NCBI GenBank assembly: GCA_016211105.1
Contig: JACQSX010000005.1
Coordinates: forward strand, 36,823 to 100,822
From: Acidobacteriota bacterium
GTDB taxonomy: Bacteria; Acidobacteriota; UBA6911; JACQSX01
Reading direction: 5' to 3'
Length of the DNA: 64,000 bases
Part shown: one piece after another, positions 52,900-59,978 of the stretch
Numbering within the stretch: the first letter of the stretch is position 1
How the letters are laid out: the number at the start of each line of letters is the position of its first letter
The notes under the pieces: model-generated
Databases searched by the model: none
Told to the model about the DNA's origin: nothing
Seen by the model: the letters and a program-made list of their open reading frames with translations, nothing else
Program-made: the position numbers and the translations under genes

Positions 52900-54300
52900 T
52901 CATCGCGCGGTGGTGACGGCTCCCTCGCCGCCTCTTTCTTGGAATCTGTTTGCGGGCAAGTAACCCTGTATTCTTTCCGTTACCTCTGCGATCGATTTCT
53001 CTCTACCTTCCTGAATTTCCCAGATAGAGATAATGGGAAAAAATTTCGTGAACAGGAGATAAAGCAGAATGAACAGCGAAAAGAAACTAATCGTCAGAGA
53101 CCACTCAACCCAAGTCGGGCTGTAGCCGATCACTTCAATTGGAAGCCGCGGTTTGGAAAGGGTTGGAACGACGATGGTGTAACGCTCCAAGTACATGCCG
53201 ACGAGAACAAACAAGGACGCGACCACGCACCCCTTGACCGTGCGCGTCTTGCGGTTGCTTAAAAGTGCCACGGGGATCACAAAGCAAGCCACGACCATGC
53301 TCCAAAAGGGGACCGCGTAGGACCCGCTGATCTTGGTGTAAAAGACAGCCATATGGATCGGTTCTCCCCCTCGGTACGTGGTCAAATACTCCGCGAAGGT
53401 GAAGTAGAGCCACAGGAGGCTCATGACCAACAGCAGCAAGCCCAAGTTATTAAAACTAACGTCTTTGAGATAATCTTCGAGGTGGTAGAAGCGGCGGATC
53501 AAAGCCATGGCCACAATGAGAGCGGCAATGCCGGAAAAAATTGCTCCTACAACGAAATAAGGGCCAAAGATCGTGCTGTGCCACATTGGCTGGATGGTCA
53601 TCGCGAAAACCCAAGAGACCACCGTGTGCACGCTGACTGCGATCGGGACGATAATGACCGCCATTACCGCGATCGCTTTTTCCAGGATGTGCTTCTGACG
53701 TTCCGTGCCCTGCCAGCCCAACGCAAGCCAGCGGTAAATTCTGCGGTGGGGAAGTCGGTCCCGCAAGATTGCGATGTCGGGGATCAAGGGGAGAAAGAGA
53801 TAAATGACGCTGCCGGTGAGATAAGTGGAAATGCTGACTACGTCCCAAATCAGAGGGGAGCGTATTTGACCATGAAGGATGACATTCAGGGCGCGGTCGG
53901 GTCTTCCTAGGTCTACGATGACACTGCCGGCTCCGAAGAACAGCACCATGACTGTAATGACTTCAGCGGCGCGCGTAATCGGCCGACGCCACTCGGCGTG
54001 GCAAAGACGCAAAATGGCTGAGATCAGCGTCCCGGCGTGGCTGATACCGATGAAGAATACAAAGTTGGTGATGTAGACTCCCCAGAATACCGGCCAGTTC
54101 AGACCGGTCACTCCCAAGCCGAAGTAAAGTTGGTAGACCCAGGCGCCCAGGCCGCCAAATCCCAAAGCGGCCAAGATCGCTGCCAGCCAGTAAAAACCGG
54201 GTCCGCTCTTAAGGATCGGACGCAGAAGCACCTCATCTGGCCCCAGGTCCGTCGGGGCTGGCATGACTGCTGTGCGGTCCAATCCAGTGGCTGCTGACAT
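52900..54300 (-). CDS. NrfD-like quinone-interacting membrane subunit (unit 3; QrcD/ActC-like)
   Basis: The protein has 466 residues and about ten helices with NrfD motifs (LGVTGLNWPVFWGVYITNFVFF, DLGRPDRALNVILHGQIRSPLIWDVV). It begins 2 bases after the stop of the four-cluster ferredoxin gene. In Qrc and alternative complex III this subunit binds menaquinone or ubiquinone and may pump protons. The genes before it encode a cytochrome, a pentaheme protein, a molybdopterin-fold protein and the ferredoxin, in the order QrcABCD. Confidence 0.9.
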   Translation of the reverse strand: MSAATGLDRTAVMPAPTDLGPDEVLLRPILKSGPGFYWLAAILAALGFGGLGAWVYQLYFGLGVTGLNWPVFWGVYITNFVFFIGISHAGTLISAILRLCHAEWRRPITRAAEVITVMVLFFGAGSVIVDLGRPDRALNVILHGQIRSPLIWDVVSISTYLTGSVIYLFLPLIPDIAILRDRLPHRRIYRWLALGWQGTERQKHILEKAIAVMAVIIVPIAVSVHTVVSWVFAMTIQPMWHSTIFGPYFVVGAIFSGIAALIVAMALIRRFYHLEDYLKDVSFNNLGLLLLVMSLLWLYFTFAEYLTTYRGGEPIHMAVFYTKISGSYAVPFWSMVVACFVIPVALLSNRKTRTVKGCVVASLFVLVGMYLERYTIVVPTLSKPRLPIEVIGYSPTWVEWSLTISFFSLFILLYLLFTKFFPIISIWEIQEGREKSIAEVTERIQGYLPANRFQERGGEGAVTTAR

Positions 54301-54302
54301 GA

Positions 54303-54986
54303 CTACTCTCCCTCCTTCAGGTAAATGACTTTCGGCTGGGTTCCCAGTTCTTCCAAAAGTCGGAAGGCCCGCGTGTTTTTCGCGAGTTGAGAAACCTCCG
54401 AGTTAGGATCATCCAGATCGCCGAAAGCCATGGCATTCGCGGGGCAAATTTCAACGCACGCAGGGACATAATCGTCCTGTCTCAACTCTCGATGCTCCAC
54501 CCTTGCCTTCTCCTTGGCTTTTTGCAGGCGATGATGGCAGAAGGTGCATTTTTCCACGACGCCCTTGGGACGCACGGACACATCCGGGTTGAGATATTGT
54601 TGCGCTTCTTCGGGCCACTGGGGAGCCGACCAATTGAAATAGCGGACCGTGTAAGGGCAGGCGTTGGTGCAGTACCGGCACCCGATGCAGCGGGGATAGA
54701 CCTGGCGCACGATGCCTTCAGCCGAAATATTGGTTGCGTCGACGGGGCAGACTTTAATGCATGGTGGATTGTCGCAGTGCATGCAGGGCCGGGGAAGAAA
54801 TGTAGCCCGCTCCTGTTCGGAACCTTCGCCGTGCAGGGAAATCAGGTTCATCCAGGAGATCGTACGGTTCTTTAACGCATCCTCTTCCGATGGCGTGCGG
54901 ATGTTATTCTCTACTTTACAGGCCACCACGCAGGCCTGGCACGCCGTGCATTTGTCAATATCAATCACCATTCCCCATCGTGACAT
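54303..54986 (-). CDS. Four-cluster 4Fe-4S ferredoxin subunit (QrcC/DmsB-like)
   Basis: The protein has 227 residues with no signal of its own; it is probably exported with the Tat-signal-bearing large subunit. Clusters: CTACQACVVAC, CMHCDNPPCIKVC, CIGCRYCTNAC, CTFC plus CVEIC. It lies between the large subunit (22 bases) and the NrfD gene (2 bases). It should relay electrons between quinone at the NrfD subunit and the large subunit or cytochromes. Confidence 0.92.
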   Translation of the reverse strand: MSRWGMVIDIDKCTACQACVVACKVENNIRTPSEEDALKNRTISWMNLISLHGEGSEQERATFLPRPCMHCDNPPCIKVCPVDATNISAEGIVRQVYPRCIGCRYCTNACPYTVRYFNWSAPQWPEEAQQYLNPDVSVRPKGVVEKCTFCHHRLQKAKEKARVEHRELRQDDYVPACVEICPANAMAFGDLDDPNSEVSQLAKNTRAFRLLEELGTQPKVIYLKEGE

Positions 54987-55008
54987 GAATCAGAACTCCC
55001 TTAACGTT

Positions 55009-57357
55009 TCAGGCCCGGGTGATTCGAACTCGAGTCTCCGTCCATCGAACCGTCGGCTCATTGGCTTTGCCTTGCTCCACCAAGCTCGCTCCCCCGGGAG
55101 TGGAGATCACGTTCCACGGCCCATTCTTTCCCCCGAGTCCCCTGGGAATGTTGACCAGACCTGCCGGTACGGAAGTACTGGTGCGAGCGAATGCCTGAAT
55201 CCTGCTGCGAGGTGACTCCACCCACACCAGATCCCCACTTCGAACGCCGAGGCGGCCTGCGTCCTCTTGTCCAAGCTCCACCCAGACGCCAATATTGTTT
55301 TGCACTTGACCCCCGGCAATTTCGCGAACCAGCGGCAGCGCCGACTGGCGGGTTTTGGCGGCCAGAGGATCAAAGAAATTCACCAGGAAAGGATAGGCGT
55401 CACCTCCGGGCGGCTTGGGCGGAGATTCGAAATGGGGGAAGTAGAAGGAATCCCCCGGCGCTGAGTTTGAATCCCGCAAGAATTCCGCTTCTGGCAGATA
55501 AAACTGGAACTTTCCCGAACTGGTGCGAAGCGAGCGCGACCAATCCTCGTAGCGGTAAAAGGAATCCCACCAGCCTCCCTTGGTTTCCATCTGTTGCAGC
55601 AACTGGTCTGGGGTTTCATAGGTTGGGGCCCACCATCCGGATTGTTCCATGAGCTGCTGCCAAAGCTGGTCGAATACCGTTCCTGCCACGGAGCCTCTCT
55701 TTTCTTCATACAGCCGGGCCAGCCGATTTTTCACCGCGGATCCATAATCGCCTTCAGGCACCTTGACGGCTAACGCCCGCGCCAAGGTGAGAACGATATC
55801 ACCCACGGAGCGACTTTCGCCGATCGGTTCGAGGGCCGGCGCCGACAAGCCCTCGTAGGAGAAGGGCACGCCGGGAGGCGCCGGCTGTTCCACCCAGGAC
55901 TCCAAAAAAGTGGCCGCAGGCAAAACGTAGTCAGCTAGACTCGACGTCGCGTTCAAGAGAGAAGAAATGCTGACAATCAAAGGTATCTGTCGCAAACGCT
56001 TGCCGAAATCTTCCGGTTCTCGAGAATCAAAGACGGGGTCGGTTTCCAGCAGCAGCAGAGCGGAGGGAAGATAAGGTTCCCGCCGCTGCAACGCCTGATC
56101 CAAGACTTGCAGCGGATCTTCGCCAAAACGAAGCCGTGCTTTGAAATCAGTCATCAAGGGAGGAAACTCAGCAATTAATTTTTCTTCTGTCTTAAGGGGA
56201 TCGGGATACTGGAGCAAGACCCCGCCTCTGCGGTCGATGCTTCCTGACAATGCGTTCAAACTATGAACGCATAGCGCGGTCATGACTGAGTTCGGGCTGA
56301 CAGATTCAACAGAGCCGGCGAGCGCCAGGGCGGGACGGGTCGATCCGAATTCACGGGCCACGCGCAGGATTTGCTCCGGCGCCACCCCGGTGAGTTCTGA
56401 AACTCGGTTTAAAGGATAGCCATCCAGCACCCTGCTGCGAAAACCAGCATGCAGTTTGCCCTCAGAGTCACGCCAATCTTCAAAACCAAAACATTGCGAG
56501 TGGACGAATTCAAAATCGTAGAGCCGCTCGGAGATCAGCACGTACGCGATTCCCAGCGCAAAGGCGCCGCCGCTGCCTGGACGCAAAGGAATCCAACTGT
56601 CGGCTTTTGCCGCAGTCACCGACTGTCGAGGTCCCGCGTACACCAGTCGGCCTCGCGGCCGCTTTCCGCGAAATTGCGAAAAGCCCTTCATGTCCCACAC
56701 CGGGGATGTCCATCCCTCCAGGATCTCGCAACCGATGGTGAGAATGTAATTGCTGCTTGCCAGGTCGTAGGCAGGGGCTTCAGTCACTCCCTGCATGATG
56801 CGTACCGCGACCTGCGTGCCGTCGCCCGGCCCGGACAGCTCGATGAGATCCCGGGAACCCAAACCTCGCAGCAGCTTCGATACGGACTCTTTCAAAACTC
56901 CGCTCAAAGGATGCGAGAGCACTGCGACGCGCTCCGATTCTCCCCGCTCCGCCAGAGAGCGCAGTCGTGAGGTGATTTCGTCTACTGCCTGTTTCCAGGA
57001 GATTTTGCTCCAGGAGTTTCCTTGCTTCTTCAGCGGCGATCGCAACCTTTCCGGGTGATAGAGGTATTGCAAGGAAGCGACGCCGATCGGACACAAACCA
57101 CCGCTGTTGATGGGACTGCTCTTGTTGCCAGTGACGCTTACGGCTCGCGCACCGACTTTTCGCACGGTAATACCGCAGCCGCCGGGACAAAGTTGGCAGA
57201 TAGAATTTCCAAATGACTCTGGTCCTCGGGGCGGGTAAATCTCCTCTGCAACCGTGGCGTTCAGAGCGCTCAAGGCCTTCAGGGAGAACCCGGCAAGCCC
57301 GAGCCCCGCGGCCGATCCCGCAGAAAACTTAACGAAACCTCTGCGACTTAGCTTCAT
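55009..57357 (-). CDS. Molybdopterin-oxidoreductase-fold subunit, possibly without metal ligand (QrcB/ActB-like)
   Basis: The 782-residue protein has a Tat signal (SRRGFVKFSAGSAAGLGLAG). The N-terminal 4Fe-4S motif is CQLCPGGCGITV plus GGLCPIG. Typical CISM domains follow up to a dinucleotide-binding end part (NIPRGLGGKNGPWNV). Where catalytic members have Cys, Ser or Sec bound to Mo, I see GDGTQVAVRIMQG without a clear ligand; QrcB and ActB also lack Mo. This points to an electron-transfer subunit rather than a reductase, but an alignment is needed. Thiosulfate or polysulfide reductase is the alternative. Confidence 0.83.
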   Translation of the reverse strand: MKLSRRGFVKFSAGSAAGLGLAGFSLKALSALNATVAEEIYPPRGPESFGNSICQLCPGGCGITVRKVGARAVSVTGNKSSPINSGGLCPIGVASLQYLYHPERLRSPLKKQGNSWSKISWKQAVDEITSRLRSLAERGESERVAVLSHPLSGVLKESVSKLLRGLGSRDLIELSGPGDGTQVAVRIMQGVTEAPAYDLASSNYILTIGCEILEGWTSPVWDMKGFSQFRGKRPRGRLVYAGPRQSVTAAKADSWIPLRPGSGGAFALGIAYVLISERLYDFEFVHSQCFGFEDWRDSEGKLHAGFRSRVLDGYPLNRVSELTGVAPEQILRVAREFGSTRPALALAGSVESVSPNSVMTALCVHSLNALSGSIDRRGGVLLQYPDPLKTEEKLIAEFPPLMTDFKARLRFGEDPLQVLDQALQRREPYLPSALLLLETDPVFDSREPEDFGKRLRQIPLIVSISSLLNATSSLADYVLPAATFLESWVEQPAPPGVPFSYEGLSAPALEPIGESRSVGDIVLTLARALAVKVPEGDYGSAVKNRLARLYEEKRGSVAGTVFDQLWQQLMEQSGWWAPTYETPDQLLQQMETKGGWWDSFYRYEDWSRSLRTSSGKFQFYLPEAEFLRDSNSAPGDSFYFPHFESPPKPPGGDAYPFLVNFFDPLAAKTRQSALPLVREIAGGQVQNNIGVWVELGQEDAGRLGVRSGDLVWVESPRSRIQAFARTSTSVPAGLVNIPRGLGGKNGPWNVISTPGGASLVEQGKANEPTVRWTETRVRITRA

Positions 57358-57368
57358 GATTTCCTAAT

Positions 57369-57854
57369 CTAGCGGTGACAATCGACGCACCCGGCTTGCA
57401 CCTTCTTCTCCTGGTGGCAATCAATACATTCATTCATCGTCAGGTTGTGAACGCGGGAAGGAGGCGCGGTGCGCTCGCCCATATCTCCGTGACATTGTTT
57501 GCATTCCAGCTTGGCAATTTCCACATGCCGGCGATGGGAATAAAAGACGTGGGACGGCTGTTTGAATAACCGCTGCCACTGGGCTGGTTTTCCCTCGCGG
57601 GCCAAAATTCGGATCTTCTCTTCTTCTGGATTCTTGGTGAGCGCGGTCTCATGGCAGGTCATGCAGAGATCGATCGTCGGCAACCCGGCGAAGGCTTGCG
57701 CGTTGGCGGATTCGTGACATCCGGTGCAATCAATGTCCTTGTGGGCTTGATGATTGAATTGGATGGGTTGCTGGACGCCCTTTTGTAGTACCGGGTTCAG
57801 CGCCAGTAACCCGACGAAAAATGCTCCGACCAATCCAAGCAGAAACGGTTTCAT
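57369..57854 (-). CDS. Pentaheme membrane-anchored cytochrome c (QrcA/ActA-like)
   Basis: The protein has 161 residues with an N-terminal anchor (FLLGLVGAFFVGLLALNPVL). Five CxxCH motifs: CTGCH, CMTCH, CKQCH, CIDCH, CVDCH, with extra His (FNHQAHKD, YSHRRH) for bis-His ligation as in class III/c7 cytochromes. ActA of alternative complex III is also a pentaheme protein with such an anchor. It overlaps the monoheme gene (ATGA) and lies 11 bases before the large subunit. Confidence 0.9.
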   Translation of the reverse strand: MKPFLLGLVGAFFVGLLALNPVLQKGVQQPIQFNHQAHKDIDCTGCHESANAQAFAGLPTIDLCMTCHETALTKNPEEEKIRILAREGKPAQWQRLFKQPSHVFYSHRRHVEIAKLECKQCHGDMGERTAPPSRVHNLTMNECIDCHQEKKVQAGCVDCHR

Positions 57855-58204
57855 TTTTGGAGTGTCTTGATGTACGCGATTACGGCCTTGATTTCAGCTT
57901 CGCTGAGTTTGTCTTTGTGCGCGGGCATCACTTTGGATTTCCCGACTGCCTGCCCTCCTTCGGCGACCATTTTGTGCAGCGTATCGTCGGAAAGTTTGGA
58001 CATCTCCGCCTTGCTGGAGAGGTCTCCCATGCTTTGATTCTTTAACAACTTTGCGGCTGGGCCGTCTCCTTTGCCCTGGTCACCATGGCACTTGACGCAA
58101 TTTTTCTTGTAAAGGGCAGCGCCGTCGTCTGCCGCGAGTAAGGGAACGGTTAAAAGGGCCAGCACTACCGCCAGACAGCTCAAGACAATCGATCTTGCTC
58201 TCAT
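57851..58204 (-). CDS. Small monoheme class I cytochrome c
   Basis: This 117-residue precursor has a signal peptide ending PLLAADDG. Its single heme motif is CVKCHGDQGKGDGPA, and a distal Met ligand is likely in VMPAHKDKLSEAEIKAVIAYI. The ATG at 58204 is chosen over the in-frame upstream Met because the signal peptide starts there. It is the first gene of the Qrc/ACIII-like operon, 57 bases after a sigma54 site. It is probably the soluble partner of the complex. Confidence 0.9.
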   Translation of the reverse strand: MRARSIVLSCLAVVLALLTVPLLAADDGAALYKKNCVKCHGDQGKGDGPAAKLLKNQSMGDLSSKAEMSKLSDDTLHKMVAEGGQAVGKSKVMPAHKDKLSEAEIKAVIAYIKTLQK

Positions 58205-58260
58205 ATATGTTTCTCTCCTCGACATTATGTTTCTCTCTCGACACAAACGATAGCAATGTA

Positions 58261-58276
58261 TGCAATCGGTTTGCCA
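58261..58276 (-). promoter_or_regulatory. Sigma54 promoter for the Qrc/ACIII-like operon
   Basis: The minus strand reads TGGCAAACCGATTGCA, one base from the full consensus TGGCAC-N5-TTGCA. It lies 57 bases before the cytochrome ATG. Confidence 0.72.
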
Positions 58277-58404
58277 GATACCAAACTGGGAACCATGACG
58301 GAAATACAGCTAGAACGGCTTCGTGCTCGCTCCATGTCCCACGCTGACTCTGCGTTTGGCAGTGTGGACTTTGCCCCATTCATGCGCGAATTGACCTAGC
58401 CGGT

Positions 58405-58429
58405 AGAGACGCCCCGGCGGGGCGTCTCT
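58405..58429. repeat. Dispersed palindromic element (copy 2 of 3)
   Basis: A perfect palindrome, AGAGACGCCCC-GGC-GGGGCGTCTCT; the next copy is 20 bases on. Confidence 0.75.
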
Positions 58430-58449
58430 GTAAATCGCCGACCCAGTGT

Positions 58450-58474
58450 AGAGACGCCCCGGCGGGGCGTCTCT
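58450..58474. repeat. Dispersed palindromic element (copy 3 of 3)
   Basis: Identical to copy 2 over 25 bases and followed by GCGATATCGG, as copy 1 is followed by ACGATATCGG, so the repeat unit is longer than the palindrome. Confidence 0.75.
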
Positions 58475-58648
58475 GCGATATCGGCGTCGCTAAGTGAATC
58501 TCACACAGAAACGCGCTCCACCTACAGGAAATATTTTAAGAAGAGAAATGCTGGATGAGTCGGTTTTGGATCTTGGTTGCGGTTTCTGCACGCCCAACCG
58601 CCCACGGCCGCCGCGAGTTGCTTCTTCGAGGAGGTTCCGATACGAGTC

Positions 58649-59845
58649 TCAGTCAGAGGCGACAGAAACATCCACCTCAGCCGAAGTCATCAGAAGCGGC
58701 TCCGGCGCTGGAATACTCAGACGCCGACTCATCGCTGCCGAGATCAACACCATAAAGAGCTTCGCCCGAATCTTTACATTTCCTCGCACCTGCGAAGGCA
58801 AAAGAATGTCATAGCGACTCTGCTTGGATTGCCGGGGCCGAATACCCGTGTCTTCTGAACTCTTGAATGCCTCCCAGGGAAGCGCGCTGGATCCGTCTTG
58901 TTTTAAGAGCCGCTGTCCAAAGCGAAATTTTTTTTGATCCAGAAGCTCCCCTTGGGGCCCCAGCACCTCAACCTGGAGTGCGATCTCTCGGATACCGGGA
59001 ATGCCCGTAGGAATGGTGTGTCCGGCGCCGCTGTTGGTGACGTTAGCGGTAACCGTCAATTTGGGGCGATCTTCTTTTTTCTCCGCCACTCCCCACACTG
59101 TCAGAGTGGCGGCTCTTTGGATCATCTCGCTGTGGCCCCCGAGAAAAGCATGCGCATGGATCTCATCACGCTGCTTTCCCCCCAGTGCCGTGATCCCGCT
59201 GTAAGCGGGCATGTGGCAATCCTGGCACCGAACCTGTTGTTTGCTGTACGGGCCTTTGAGCCACTCTTCGTAAGTGTTTTGAATCTCGACGCCTGCCACC
59301 GGATGTTTGAATTTGTGGCAGACGGCGCAGAATTCCGCACTGGTCAGGAACCGCGAAACTTCGACCTGGTGGTTGCTATTGTCCGCATCCGCATGCCGAC
59401 CATACTTGACGGCCGTGGTTCCCCTGCGGGGATAGACGTAAGCGCCTACCGAAATGTTCTTCCCCAGGTTCTCATTGCCGGAAATCGTATGGCAGAAATC
59501 GCAGATCACTCCCTGCGCCTCGATCGCGCTGAAGCTGTTCCAATCCAGAGATTTCGATTCCAGCAGCTTGCCGGTGACGCTGGCGATCGGAGCGTGGCAA
59601 CTAAGACAAAAGGCTTTCTGAGCTCCTCCCGTTTCTTTCATCATCTGGTCGATGACCGTGCGGTAGACGGGATCCGTAAACGATTGGGAATGCATCGACT
59701 GGGACCATTGGTTGTAGATCTCCTTGTGGCATGCGCCGCACTCTTGAGGAGGGGTAAAATCCGATTCGGCGAGCTTCTTGACCTGTCCGGAACTCCAGCC
59801 GCAAAACAACAGTAGAGTCGCAATCGGGATCAGTCTGGCAATCAT
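58649..59845 (-). CDS. Pentaheme cytochrome c554-like periplasmic protein
   Basis: The 398-residue precursor has a signal peptide (LIPIATLLLFCGWSSG). Five CxxCH motifs: CGACH, CLSCH, CDFCH, CAVCH, CQDCH. The order CGACHKEIYNQWSQSMHSQSF and the spacing match the cytochrome c554 family. The C-terminal 150 residues form a beta-sandwich-like domain (KLTVTANVTNSGAGHTIPTG). AGGAGG lies before the ATG. It is the last gene of the porin-cytochrome cluster and may link inner-membrane quinol oxidases to the outer-membrane conduit. Confidence 0.87.
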   Translation of the reverse strand: MIARLIPIATLLLFCGWSSGQVKKLAESDFTPPQECGACHKEIYNQWSQSMHSQSFTDPVYRTVIDQMMKETGGAQKAFCLSCHAPIASVTGKLLESKSLDWNSFSAIEAQGVICDFCHTISGNENLGKNISVGAYVYPRRGTTAVKYGRHADADNSNHQVEVSRFLTSAEFCAVCHKFKHPVAGVEIQNTYEEWLKGPYSKQQVRCQDCHMPAYSGITALGGKQRDEIHAHAFLGGHSEMIQRAATLTVWGVAEKKEDRPKLTVTANVTNSGAGHTIPTGIPGIREIALQVEVLGPQGELLDQKKFRFGQRLLKQDGSSALPWEAFKSSEDTGIRPRQSKQSRYDILLPSQVRGNVKIRAKLFMVLISAAMSRRLSIPAPEPLLMTSAEVDVSVASD

Positions 59846-59978
59846 GCCGCCTCCTCCTGCCTTTTCGCTCTTCCCAGCCGCAGACGCGCCCCACTTGGAT
59901 GGCGTGGAACGTTCCGCTTCGGAGCACTCTCAGATGCGATATATCGCGGCTCTTCGCCGGATTTCAAGTGTTTGTTTC

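Larger units (their letters stand above)
58205..58648. other. Intergenic region with promoter and two palindromes
   Basis: These 444 bases have no credible gene. They hold the sigma54 site at 58261-58276 and two copies of the dispersed palindrome. Confidence 0.6.

Noticed and set aside
55009..57357. Firm call as polysulfide/thiosulfate reductase catalytic subunit
   Set aside because: Gene order and the apparent lack of a Mo ligand fit Qrc/ACIII better, so no substrate was assigned.
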